From Plakobranchus ocellatus (Eukaryota > Mollusca > Gastropoda > Plakobranchidae), in contig BLXT01000825.1 in assembly GCA_019648995.1 (NCBI GenBank), positions 2,248,842 through 2,271,061 on the forward strand: a DNA stretch of 22,220 nucleotides. The letters are read 5' to 3'. Position numbers and translations under genes: made by a program. The notes beneath the pieces are model-generated. The model was given only the letters and a program-made list of their open reading frames with translations. It searched no databases and was not told the origin of the DNA. Position 1 is the stretch's first letter, and every line of letters begins with the position of its first letter. Below are positions 12,046-18,574 of the stretch, piece after piece.

Positions 12046-12649
12046 AGGAGGGAAAGAAGAGAGAGGGCCTCATCTGAATCAATAATGTCACAATGAAATT
12101 CACGACAAATTATGGATACGCTGGCAACTGAGATATCCTGACAATATTTTTCAAATTTCTAGAAAAGCAGAATCACAAAGAGGTTGTGAGAGAATATAGG
12201 AATTGGAAAGATGTCTTCCAAAGGCAAGGCTCTTCAGGCACACTATACATCTGAGAAAAGAGGAATAACTAAATATGCTTGATCTAAAAAGGAGTAGGCT
12301 AAAATATCTATGTAATTTTCCTATATCACTTTTGGAGAGAAGTTTTGCGTCAAAGCAGTTGGAAAATAATTGAAATAAGCCCATTCCAAAGAAAAAAGTT
12401 TCTCCAAATTCATTTCATTCTGAGTGAATGGCAAAGGATGCAAGTTTTAAAAGGAATTCAAGATGTTAACACTTTTATCTCTATTTGCAATCTGTATGAA
12501 ATAAAAATTCAGATACCTTGCTCTGGAGTTAGAGTTGTAGTTGGTGGAGCAAGTGTTGTTTTAATATTGGTGGTATTCTCACTGTAGCTTGGGGCGATGA
12601 TAAAGATCATGCAGATGCACATCAGCCAAGCTGCCCAGTTATCATCCAT
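254..12649 (-). CDS. PTTG1IP: PTTG1IP (PBF) orthologue, six coding exons joined
   Basis: Coding exons 12517-12649, 10956-11005, 8184-8292, 6713-6824, 5361-5473 and 254-300 join to 564 nt, or 187 residues plus TAA; human PTTG1IP has 180. Seen in the protein: a hydrophobic signal peptide (residues 5-23); a Thr/Pro-rich linker (26-43) with sequon NTT at N25; a PSI-like domain (45-97) with cysteines 46, 53, 56, 62, 65, 71, 86, 96 and sequon NAS at N50; a transmembrane helix (about 101-120) followed by a Cys-rich CCIYCCYC cluster (121-128); a charged coiled-coil-prone tail containing ARQEERR and DEIRMKYG; and a C-terminal PYTRF. Human PTTG1IP shows the same order (CxxC ectodomain, VNFEAL before the helix, RQEERR, DEIRKKYG, PYARF). 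The human protein is a type I membrane glycoprotein that binds securin and helps its nuclear entry, and its C-terminal Tyr motif acts in trafficking. Function here is inferred by orthology. No other annotation fits better. Confidence 0.96.
839..899 (+). ncRNA. Candidate miRNA-like hairpin
   Basis: On the plus strand this 61-nt stretch folds into one stem. 839-842 pairs with 896-899, 845-848 with 892-895, and 850-865 with 875-890 (16 consecutive pairs including four G-U), leaving a 9-nt loop (866-874). The core arms CTCTGAAGT and ACTTCAGAG match perfectly. Size and shape fit an animal pre-miRNA, but no arm resembles a miRNA family I know, and expression cannot be judged. On the minus strand the wobbles become mismatches, so the plus strand is the better hairpin. 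A tiny inverted-repeat transposon remnant is the alternative. Confidence 0.3.
3719..3740. repeat. (GTTT)n microsatellite
   Basis: About five tandem GTTT units lie in PTTG1IP intron 5, flanked by T-rich sequence. No other significance is visible. Confidence 0.85.
4626..4920. other. GC-richer block of unknown origin inside intron 5
   Basis: This stretch is clearly less AT-rich than the intron around it. Two copies of CTGAAGTCC-like sequence occur at 4633-4641 and about 4665-4673. It carries most of a 128-codon open frame on the minus strand (4695-5081) whose peptide has no recognisable domain; its His/Thr run is only the TG repeat read in frame. I see no tRNA-type promoter boxes, terminal repeats or splice-site pairs that would define an exon. 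An old mobile-element insertion is the simplest reading. Confidence 0.3.
4925..4943. repeat. (TG)n microsatellite
   Basis: About nine uninterrupted TG units lie at the downstream edge of the GC-richer block in intron 5. Confidence 0.9.
5361..5473 (-). CDS. PTTG1IP: PTTG1IP coding exon 5 (charged cytoplasmic helix)
   Basis: This 113-bp exon encodes the end of R135 through Y172 plus one base of G173. The peptide is almost entirely charged (YEREDAKFESQRMERKARQ, then EERRNERRSRLDEIRMKYG). It matches the human cytoplasmic region containing IRQEERRAEMKTRHDEIRKKYG, where a bipartite nuclear-localisation signal has been mapped. The basic clusters RMERKAR and RRNERRSR are kept here. The acceptor is TTTGAAG at 5480-5474 and the donor GTGAGT at 5360-5355. 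Confidence 0.96.
5474..6712 (-). other. PTTG1IP intron 4
   Basis: A 1239-bp phase-2 intron, AT-rich, with an A run at 6480-6492. The 150-codon open frame on the minus strand (6113-6565) is Phe/Leu/Ser-rich because of T-rich composition, and I see no family signature. Nothing else is recognised. Confidence 0.85.
6713..6824 (-). CDS. PTTG1IP: PTTG1IP coding exon 4 (transmembrane segment)
   Basis: This 112-bp exon encodes residues 98-134 plus two bases of codon 135. It reads VNFEALLISMGVIGGVLLL, then the Cys cluster CCIYCCYC and the basic stop-transfer RKGKNK. Human PTTG1IP has VNFEALIITMSVVGGTLLL followed by a run of cysteines and basic residues. The cysteine cluster at the cytoplasmic face could be palmitoylated (inference). 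The acceptor is TTTTCACAG at 6833-6825 and the donor GTTTGT at 6712-6707. Confidence 0.96.
6825..8183 (-). other. PTTG1IP intron 3
   Basis: A 1359-bp phase-1 intron of AT-rich DNA with A/T runs at 7239-7249 and 7660-7675. No gene, mobile element or structured repeat is recognised. Confidence 0.85.
8184..8292 (-). CDS. PTTG1IP: PTTG1IP coding exon 3 (second half of PSI-like domain)
   Basis: This 109-bp exon encodes residues 62-97 and the first base of codon 98. It starts CMYCYTDNTCKLYP and ends ARWGTCL, corresponding to human CLWCNTNKACLDYP and ARWGVCW. The acceptor is CTCTCAG at 8299-8293 and the donor GTATGT at 8183-8178. Five of the eight ectodomain cysteines are here, including the CxxC pair. 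Confidence 0.96.
8293..10955 (-). other. PTTG1IP intron 2, containing a LINE
   Basis: A 2663-bp phase-0 intron. Most of it (about 8820-10805) is a degraded RTE-clade LINE in the opposite orientation to the gene. The remainder at either end is AT-rich DNA with no further feature. Confidence 0.85.
8820..10805 (+). mobile_element. Degraded RTE-clade LINE (endonuclease-reverse transcriptase remnants)
   Basis: Plus-strand remnants occur in the RTE order. AEQFANVK (about 8830) and MDRMNLNILGLSQVRWTG (8883) are the start of the apurinic-type endonuclease, most of which is missing. RWSEYVQDLFKDDRGEKSEI (about 9223-9282) and TGLDNI (about 9373) belong to the linker. IDYSETFNKVKHEEL (9709-9753) is the RT box that is usually FIDYxKAFD. 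QYDDDIAL (9975-9998) is the degraded YADD catalytic box, and QLQKHLDTVVLESKRMGLSL (about 10018-10077) follows it. WRQLQF-FYGHVK (about 10570-10613) and RLTENRLDWIMIAKSVQDRA (about 10723-10781) are C-terminal. Many stops and frameshifts separate these pieces, so it is inactive and fairly old. It sits antisense within PTTG1IP intron 2. No 3' simple-sequence tail or target-site duplication is clear. Confidence 0.9.
10956..11005 (-). CDS. PTTG1IP: PTTG1IP coding exon 2 (first half of PSI-like domain)
   Basis: This 50-bp exon encodes ECNALNASCSDCLGNSK (residues 45-61, first codon split). The acceptor is TTTTCAG at 11011-11006 and the donor GTAAGT at 10955-10950. The Cys spacing C-x6-C-x2-C matches human CSQNTNKTCEEC, and the NAS sequon falls in the same stretch as the human NKT. 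The exon is too short to be found by frame length alone. Confidence 0.95.
11006..12516 (-). other. PTTG1IP intron 1 (between coding exons 1 and 2)
   Basis: A 1511-bp phase-1 intron. It holds a GA microsatellite (12017-12042) within a purine tract and otherwise AT-rich DNA. Open frames at 11013-11213, 11906-12103 and 12151-12384 show no family resemblance; the one at 12345-12587 overlaps coding exon 1 on the wrong strand. Confidence 0.85.
12001..12068. repeat. (GA)n microsatellite in a purine tract
   Basis: An A run is followed by about 13 GA units and GGGAAGGAGGGAAAG-type purine sequence on the plus strand. The minus-strand Ser/Leu/Phe-rich frame here is a by-product of the repeat. Confidence 0.9.
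12517..12649 (-). CDS. PTTG1IP: PTTG1IP coding exon 1 (signal peptide and Thr/Pro linker)
   Basis: The ATG is at 12649-12647 and the exon encodes residues 1-44 plus the first base of codon 45. It begins MDDNWAAWLMCICMIF, a hydrophobic stretch ending IIAPSYS that reads as a signal peptide cleaved near S23. A linker rich in Thr and Pro follows, with one N-glycosylation sequon (N25). The donor is CAAG|GTATCT at 12516-12511. This ATG is the first in the exon and directly precedes the signal peptide, which is why I chose it. The linker is a plausible O-glycosylation region. Confidence 0.93.
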
Positions 12650-12658
12650 TTTTTTCCT
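12650..12658 (-). other. Splice acceptor and 5' UTR stub before the PTTG1IP start codon
   Basis: Reading the minus strand, a pyrimidine run ends TTTTTTCCAG at 12666-12657, then GAAAAAA and the ATG. This is a good 3' splice site seven bases before the start codon, so the 5' UTR is probably split. The noncoding first exon and promoter then lie somewhere above 12657. I could not identify them: no TATA box or CpG-rich block stands out. Confidence 0.55.
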
Positions 12659-13346
12659 GGAAAAAATGTATTATTTCTAAATGACATCTACAGTTAGTGA
12701 AACAAATAGATTTTTTAAATCTTACAAAAAGTTTTCTGTATAATTTTATAATAAATGTAAAAAGATGTGACACAAACATCCAAAATAAGTTCAACCGATA
12801 TAAAAAGCAAAATAGTTAAAACATGGTTTGAGATACTTTTCAAATTTTTCAGTTTTTTTCAAAGTTTTATTTTAGCCACTTGTTCATGTGCAAACAAAAT
12901 ATTTTTCTTTAATATCTCCAATTATGTTAAAATATTTTTGCCACATCTCTCTTAGGCAATTGTCAACAAGCCATTTTAAGTTAGAAGGTGGCAAATAAAA
13001 TCAACAGTTAAAAAAAAAGCATGCTATTTATTTCTTCTTGGGAGCAAAAATGTTTACATTTTTTTAACAACAGCAACTATTGTTTCACAAATCATGTTTG
13101 TCATATGATACAAATCTTTCAATTAGTAAACTAGGTTCAAGTTTAAAAGATCAATTTTTTTTTTTAGAAACCAGTTCAAAATGCATATGTTTCTATGCAT
13201 TTCTGCAAGTATTATTTTGCTGTCTAAAATACTGAGCGCATCCGATGGAAATGTTTACCAACACTTCTTAAATGGTGTTAAAACAAGCTTTGTTTAATTG
13301 GATAGGCTTTCTTTTAAAAGCCTTGCAACTGAATGTAATAAATACA
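12657..13346. other. Upstream of PTTG1IP start: intron or 5' flank, no gene seen
   Basis: AT-rich sequence upstream of the coding start on the gene's strand. The acceptor at 12657-12658 makes it most likely the first (5' UTR) intron. The short frame at 12767-12955 is Phe/Lys/Ile-rich and has no motif. No promoter element is recognised. Confidence 0.7.
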
Positions 13347-13997
13347 CAGTGCACTCCATTTAATTTGACATTTCTCTTAATTCAACGCACTTAATAAGTC
13401 CCAAATAATTCCCTCTAAGTCTTACTAACAAAACTCTGCCCAAATCCACATGCTGCTTGGCTCATTTCTCTTAATTCAACAGATCCCGTTCGCTTTACAA
13501 ATCAAACAAAACCAAAATGCTTTTGCATGGCCGCCTCTCGCAGCTAAATTATCGTTCACAGTAACACAAACTTTTCATTGTGTTAGAGTCACTGCAGGGC
13601 TGATGAGATTTGGTATGGAGGATGGGGAAGGTGCAGGAGAGGAGGAAAGTTGTGACACTAGGCTGGGCTGAGACTTGCGCTCACTGGCCTAAATTTAACA
13701 CTGCAATATGCATGGACGGCAGTGGCAGGAATCCCCCACTAGATACCACTCATGTGCATAGTGTGTGTATGTGTGTGTGTGTGTGCAGAGCTGGTCGTGA
13801 GGAAGAAGACTGTGTTAGTGCTATTATATTTAATAATTTATTCTAAGGCAACCTCTCCCCAGACACACACACATATCCACCCCTATTTTTTTTTTTTTTT
13901 TTTTGCTCTATAGCTTACTTTTCTCACAATTCAACATTCCTTTAATTTGACATAGGTGACCTGGTCCCTATGATGTTGAATTATCAGATGTGCACTG
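13347..13997. mobile_element. Pogo/Tigger-like nonautonomous DNA transposon
   Basis: The two ends share the inverted terminal CAGTGCAC (13347-13354 and, inverted, 13997-13990). A TA follows the right end (13998-13999) and a TA lies two bases before the left end (13343-13344). Subterminal sequence on both sides repeats AATTTGACAT and AATTCAAC words, and the right end reads inward as ATAATTCAACATC then GGGACCAGG, close to the pattern of pogo/Tigger-type ends (CAGT-AATTCGAAC-GGGACC). The interior encodes no transposase and contains a GT microsatellite, so this is a MITE-like derivative of about 650 bp. The frames at 13450-13671 and 13610-13846 are not transposase-like. The family assignment is by end-sequence resemblance only. 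Confidence 0.5.
13761..13786. repeat. (GT)n microsatellite
   Basis: About twelve GT units with one interruption, inside the pogo-like element. Confidence 0.85.
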
Positions 13998-14241
13998 TAG
14001 AAAAAGAATCCAACCACCAATGCAAATTTTTAAAGTACAAATTAAACAACACAGAGTGTACGTAACAACGTTTCGCCCTTATGCCTTTATCAAGTAAAAA
14101 AATGACTATCACAAATAAAATACCATGAATAATTGCTAAGCAAAGAATCATATATAAGTTTAATGTTTAAAGATCATTATTTGAAATGAAAAAATCTGTA
14201 AATGAAAAGCATTCTTAAAAGTGTGGAAAGAAAAGAAAAAG

Positions 14242-14319
14242 CACACACACATATATATATTACACATACGTCCATTTACATAAATTCATATACATGCACC
14301 ACACACACACACACACAGA
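14242..14319. repeat. (CA)n/(TA)n simple repeats
   Basis: Two short CA and TA runs, at 14242-14262 and 14299-14319, are separated by AT-rich DNA. Confidence 0.8.
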
Positions 14320-14756
14320 GATATATTTAAGAAAACCTGTGCACATACATCTACATATGTATACGAATATCAAAAGCATGTATATGGTATAAACTATATT
14401 TTGTGAACACTTAGGTGTCTAATCCATAATTCTCTCTCTTTCTCTCTTATTCGCTGCATGGAACCCTCTCTAATAATTGAATAAGATTAATGAGTTCTAT
14501 TTGAGCAGATAGGTAAAGAAAGAAACAATTTAAACTTCTTAAAGTAACAGAGTATTGTCTCAATTCATACAAAATAATGAAATTATAAAAACATAAAATT
14601 ATAGTAACTAGTCTATCAGGCCACAGGTGGGAGGCGAATTATTGTGTCGAAAACGAATGGCATAAATATATGGGGAAAGATGACTATTCATTTATCATGT
14701 ATAGGGAAAGACAATGTTCATTTATAAATAATATTACTTGTTGTATATGGACATAT

Positions 14757-14780
14757 ATGTATGTATGTATGTATGTATGC
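14757..14780. repeat. (GTAT)n microsatellite
   Basis: About six ATGT/GTAT units immediately upstream of the LTR-retrotransposon relic. Confidence 0.9.
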
Positions 14781-14789
14781 GTGACACCA

Positions 14790-16110
14790 GAGCTGATGTC
14801 TTGACCATGGACCTCCTTACCACCATAAAGAAGTTAGCTGTCAATGAGGAAAGCAAGCTGTTCATCGCATGAAACTGAACAAGATGACACAGTCACACGG
14901 CATAGGCATCCGAACCTTCCTTGAAAATCTCAGAGGGCAAGCATCCTGAATGTCAGTACAGTGCAAAGTGCACAGATCCAGAGTGTACCCTCGTTTTTGT
15001 CTTCAGTTATGAGATAATCAAGGACAATCTTTTCAAAGGTATTGCTAACTCAGAAATCTTATCAGATCTGCCTGGAGATCCAAGGACAGCCAGGACTTTG
15101 GAGGAAATGGTTACCTTCATCGGCCAAAAAGGTCAGGGCAAAGCCACTAAAAGTGCTGTTGGCAACTGTTCTGTTTTCATCAACCACTCCTCCACATCAG
15201 TCCCCCCAGCTCAGCACAAAGTGAGATTTTGGGCATGTGGGGAACCTAGTTATGGTCCCATAAATGATCAGAACACTAGAGCACAGTATTGTGGAGCCTG
15301 ATCCTTCAAATAAGCCAAATGCTCGGTCAAAGGCTATTATACATCCTCCTGCAGCAAGAGCACATCATGTGTTCAAGGACAAGTCTAGATTCTGCCCACA
15401 AGGCAAACAATCCAAAGCTGCATCCAAGATTAAAGACACCAAGCCTAACAATGCCTTCCAGACCGATGATGAAGTTATGTTTTCAATCAACTATGTGGCA
15501 TCTCCATGAACAAAAAACAAATGAAGGCCCAGATGCCTGAGGCAGAGAAAACCTCTATAACACCATGTCTTTGATGGGAAATGTATGTAATATATAGTCT
15601 GACCCTCGAAACCACACCCCATCATTACAGTCCAGCTGACCCCCCATTTCAGACGGTAATGCAACCTTAGGTTATCCTACGCCTGACACATCGAAATTGT
15701 CACCTATTACCCTGCCTATGATTGCTTACTCAGGCTGCCAGAGCTAATCATCCCACTCCATTAGGCTCATACAACGGGATACAGCAAAATTGACATCATC
15801 CCTGTTAAGCTGGTCATGCGAGGTGCCATCAGGGAGGACCTGGGCATGGCCGGTGCCGTAATCACAGATGTGACAATAGATTCATCTGGCACACGCCATT
15901 CGACACGGTAACTAATTTATGTGTCCGCCAAAATGGAAAAAGCCTTCCTTTGTCGAGAGGATCTTGTTAACCTAAGGGCCCCACCTATCAATTTCCCAAA
16001 GGTACTTGCCCCATGCTCGCAGGACTCTAATGCCTCTATTGACACACCGCGGTAAATATACAGGATCAGTGCCACTATACTCCCGTCGAATGCCATACAA
16101 ATAAATGGGA
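14790..16110 (+). mobile_element. LTR-retrotransposon fossil (Ty3/Gypsy-like), gag and protease remains
   Basis: Plus-strand remnants in order: the C-terminal part of a gag-type polyprotein (about 14790-15300), whose alternating pattern of a DLPGDPRTARTLEEMVTFI-type stretch followed by a basic spacer and a Cys-containing tail resembles invertebrate Gypsy-like gag; then a spacer; then aspartic-protease-region remains (about 15700-16110), including a segment like the one just after the protease core in such elements. Reverse transcriptase, RNase H, integrase and both LTRs are not seen. The copy is a truncated fossil with several breaks, clearly inactive and not young. It is markedly more GC-rich than its surroundings. 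Family assignment is by resemblance and could be off at clade level. Confidence 0.7.
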
Positions 16111-16470
16111 TGACAAAAAAACTTTAACTTACGTTGTTATTTCTTAGAGAATCACAGGAACTATTGTGAATGCTAGCTGAACCATTTCTCTATCTTTTGT
16201 CCTGGATTTTGTTTACATTCGATGTCAACTTTTTGTGTTATCGTTTCTAAGGAAGCCTACATTCAGACCTTGAAGATTCGATGAACTGTTGTAGTAGTTG
16301 TCATCAAAAAATGTCTCTTTCAATCACATTTAGCTTTCAAAGCACAGATTTTTAAATTGGGTTCTATATGACTAACAATGATAGGCCCAGTATTCTAAGC
16401 CAGAAATCCCCTTAAACTCAGACAATGACCCTGAATACGAACCAAACCCCCCACCCCAAAAATGGACCAA
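16111..16470. other. No gene recognised
   Basis: Mixed-composition sequence between the LTR-element fossil and the foldback element. No open frame over about 60 codons, repeat or structural signal is seen apart from a C-run segment at 16446-16457. Confidence 0.6.
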
Positions 16471-16767
16471 GAAAACTTGGCGCTTTTTTGTTTGTTTCCA
16501 CCCTCACTTTTTAAATTGCCTAGATTCTAGCCTATAAGTAGATAATTCGATCTGGCTCTATCTTCCTAATCCATCGACGAAATGAAAAGGTTGCAGGCCA
16601 AGTTATAATGAAAATAGTATTATTTTCACACAAAATCTACACAATTTGAGCCCACTTTTTTCATTTGCTCCTATCGGATAATACAGAGTCAGATCGAATA
16701 ATATAGCTAGAATCTAGGCCTAAATAAAAAGTCGGGGTGGGAACAAACGAAAAAGCGCCGAAAACTT
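16471..16767. mobile_element. Foldback MITE with 8-bp flanking direct repeat
   Basis: The sequence from 16479 to 16759 is an almost continuous imperfect palindrome centred at about 16618. The outer ends are GGCGCTTTTT (16479) and its complement ending GCGCC (16759). Shared arm words include CACTTTTTAAATT/GACTTTTTATTT, CCTAGATTCTAGC and ATTCGATCTG. The centre is TGAAAATA-GTAT-TATTTTCA (16609-16628). GAAAACTT occurs directly outside both ends (16471-16478 and 16760-16767), as expected of an 8-bp target-site duplication. An 8-bp duplication fits hAT, P or Merlin superfamilies; with GG-ends I would test Merlin and hAT first. It encodes nothing and would be mobilised only in trans. Confidence 0.8.
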
Positions 16768-17487
16768 TGCCGAAAACTTCCACAGCTAGATCTAGAAAAT
16801 CATTAAAATTTTTTGTATTGCCAAAAAGTACTTCTTATCACCTCATTGTTTAGTTAAAATGTTGATCTATTAAAATTGGAATTGTACAGAATGGTTGGTA
16901 CAAAAAGCTCAGGCAGCAGTGGTTGTTGAGCTTAAAATAGCCCAGGCGCGAGTGAGTTGACTGCTTTTTAAATTAGGTCCAAATGTAGGCATGCCCAAAT
17001 GTACACCTGGGCCTTGGGCTTTGAGGAGGAATTGCACATATCCCTCTCTAAGCCTTTAAAGTTTAGAAGCTAACTTACTAAAGACTAACTTTTATTTTAC
17101 TAAGCTCAGGCCTACCTTTGTTGTCTGAATCAGATCTAGATCTAGAATCTATCAATCTCCTGTAGACACCTACAGTTACAAAGCGTCTGGTAGATCTATA
17201 TATTTCAATTTATAGGAAGGTTAACACTAGATTTTGTAAAATTATGGTAGGACTATTGTGCAACTCAAAGTTTGAAGAACACTGCCTTAACTGTTTTTTC
17301 GTTAGTAAAAAATTACAGTGATTAGCTTCCGCCTACTTCTTGATGTTGATAACAACATACGCAATTTCCGGTCAGATTGATACCAAAAGTCAAACTTCTC
17401 GCTTATACTAACGACACAGAACTTCCCTTGCACTGCTACTTGCATCAAGCATTCTCCTCCTCCTCCTTTCCCTGCTCCTCCTACTCT
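16768..17487. other. No gene recognised
   Basis: Moderately AT-rich sequence without a credible frame. Two copies of CCAAATGTA (about 16979-16987 and 17000-17008) flank a GGCATGC palindrome. Clusters of AGATCTAGATCTAGA-type words occur at 17141-17155 and near 16788. Nothing is assigned. Confidence 0.6.

Positions 17488-17537
<50 letters not shown>
17488..17537. repeat. (TAC)n triplet microsatellite
   Basis: About 16 uninterrupted TAC units, preceded by a TCC-rich run (17453-17482). Confidence 0.95.
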
Positions 17538-17582
17538 ATGCTGCCGCTATTGCTACTACTACTGCACTTGCAGTATGAATTG

Positions 17583-17749
17583 GTACTGAAAGAGGCTAAT
17601 CTCGAGGAAGACAGAGAATAATTTTTTTTGCAAGTCTTAAGTCATGGACAATGGGCAAGGATAGCAGTAACGACTTTATAAGGTTAAATGAGAATAGGTT
17701 TGAGTTGAGTAACATGATCGCCCATGTCTGTTCCAGACAAGGTACCTGA
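17583..17749 (+). mobile_element. 3' end of an RTE-clade LINE
   Basis: A 40-codon stretch on the plus strand (17630-17749) is open to its TGA. It encodes ASLKSWTMGKDSSNDFIR, then RLNENRFELSNMIAHVCSRQ and a final GT. Upstream, about 17583-17620 reads GT-RG-RGRQRI with one break. This is the characteristic C-terminus of RTE-type endonuclease-reverse transcriptases (RGRGRQR, then SL-SW, then DVCSRQGT-stop). The same region of the older copy at 10723-10781 aligns with it (RLTENRLDWIMIAKSVQ). The stop is followed by TAATGATGATGGTGA, a likely remnant of the simple-sequence 3' tail. It is heavily 5'-truncated and younger-looking than the intronic copy. Confidence 0.85.
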
Positions 17750-17783
17750 TAATGATGATGGTGACTGCCGTTGTTGCTGTTGC

Positions 17784-17824
17784 TACTACTATTTTTTGCT
17801 GCTGCTGCTGCTATTGTTGACATA

Positions 17825-17902
<78 letters not shown>

Positions 17903-17942
17903 GCTACTACTACTACTACTACTGCAGCTGATGCTGATGCTT

Positions 17943-17983
<41 letters not shown>

Positions 17984-18000
17984 GGTACTGCTACTACTGT
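17784..18000. repeat. Compound (CTG)n/(CTA)n triplet array
   Basis: GCT/CTG units (17798-17812) are followed by about 26 ACT units (17825-17902), an interrupted stretch with CTG and GCTGAT units, then about 18 CTA units (17943-18000). Frames reading as poly-Thr, poly-Ser or poly-Val are artefacts of this array. No flanking coding sequence continues them. Confidence 0.95.
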
Positions 18001-18036
18001 TAACCTCAAACTTTTGTCTTTTTCGTCCTTTTGACA

Positions 18037-18065
18037 ATGATGATGATGATGATGATGATGATGAT
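18037..18065. repeat. (ATG)n triplet microsatellite
   Basis: About nine ATG/GAT units immediately before the duplicated block. Strand composition flips here from C/T-rich to G/A-rich triplets. Confidence 0.9.
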
Positions 18066-18157
18066 TATGGTGATGATAACAATAAATAATATAATTGTTG
18101 GTGACGATGATGATGTTGATTGCGATGATGATGATGTTGATGATGATGATGATAATA

Positions 18158-18199
<42 letters not shown>

Positions 18200-18314
18200 G
18201 ATTGACTAATTTATTGCTGATACGGTAATCCACCGTTCATCAGTGATCGCAGGGTTTGTTGTTTTTTTTTTAACAATGTAGTTCATTTTCTCTCGTGAGC
18301 TATTATTTATTAGT
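18066..18314. repeat. Tandem duplication, copy 1
   Basis: The 249-bp unit begins TATGGTGATGATAACAATAA and ends ATTATTTATTAGT. It contains a (GAT)n array (18160-18198) and a unique part (18199-18301) that is nearly identical to copy 2. The unique part carries a hairpin: CTGATACGGT (18217-18226) pairs with ACCGT (18232-18236) and ATCAG (18239-18243) around a 5-nt loop and a 2-nt bulge. Confidence 0.95.
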
Positions 18315-18316
18315 AG

Positions 18317-18391
18317 TATGGTGATGATAACAATAAATAATATAATTGTTGGTGACGATGATGGTGTTGATTGCGATGATGATGATGATGT

Positions 18392-18459
<68 letters not shown>

Positions 18460-18574
18460 GATTGACTAATTTATTGCTGATACGGTAATCCACCGTTCAT
18501 CAGTGATCGCAGGGTTTGTTGTTTTTTTTTTAACAATGTAGTTCATTTTCTCTCGTGAGCCATTATTTATTAGT
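18317..18574. repeat. Tandem duplication, copy 2
   Basis: This is the second copy, starting 251 bp after the first. The roughly 100-bp unique part appears identical to copy 1 except for one T/C change near its end. The main length difference is in the (GAT)n array, which is longer and purer here (about 18389-18458). Near-identity implies a recent duplication or homogenisation. Confidence 0.95.

Larger units (their letters stand above)
14000..14790. other. Noncoding stretch with simple repeats and a possible Penelope-type tag
   Basis: No gene is seen. At 14066-14094 the sequence AACGTTTCGCCCTTATGCC followed by TTTATCAAGT resembles a short motif found at the ends of repetitive, possibly Penelope-like, elements in many invertebrates; I cannot confirm the family. 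Alternating purine-pyrimidine runs occur at 14242-14262 (CA/TA) and 14299-14319 (CA), and a GTAT repeat at 14757-14780. Confidence 0.5.

Noticed and set aside
13450-13846. Two overlapping plus-strand frames as a transposase
   Set aside because: There is no DDE, helix-turn-helix or other transposase motif, and the second frame includes the GT microsatellite.
14921-15540. Overlapping frames taken as host genes
   Set aside because: They lie inside the LTR-retrotransposon fossil and resemble gag remains or its alternate frames.
17596-18493. Overlapping frames reading as poly-Ser, poly-Thr and poly-Val proteins on both strands
   Set aside because: They are translations of the triplet microsatellites; no complex sequence with coding character extends them.
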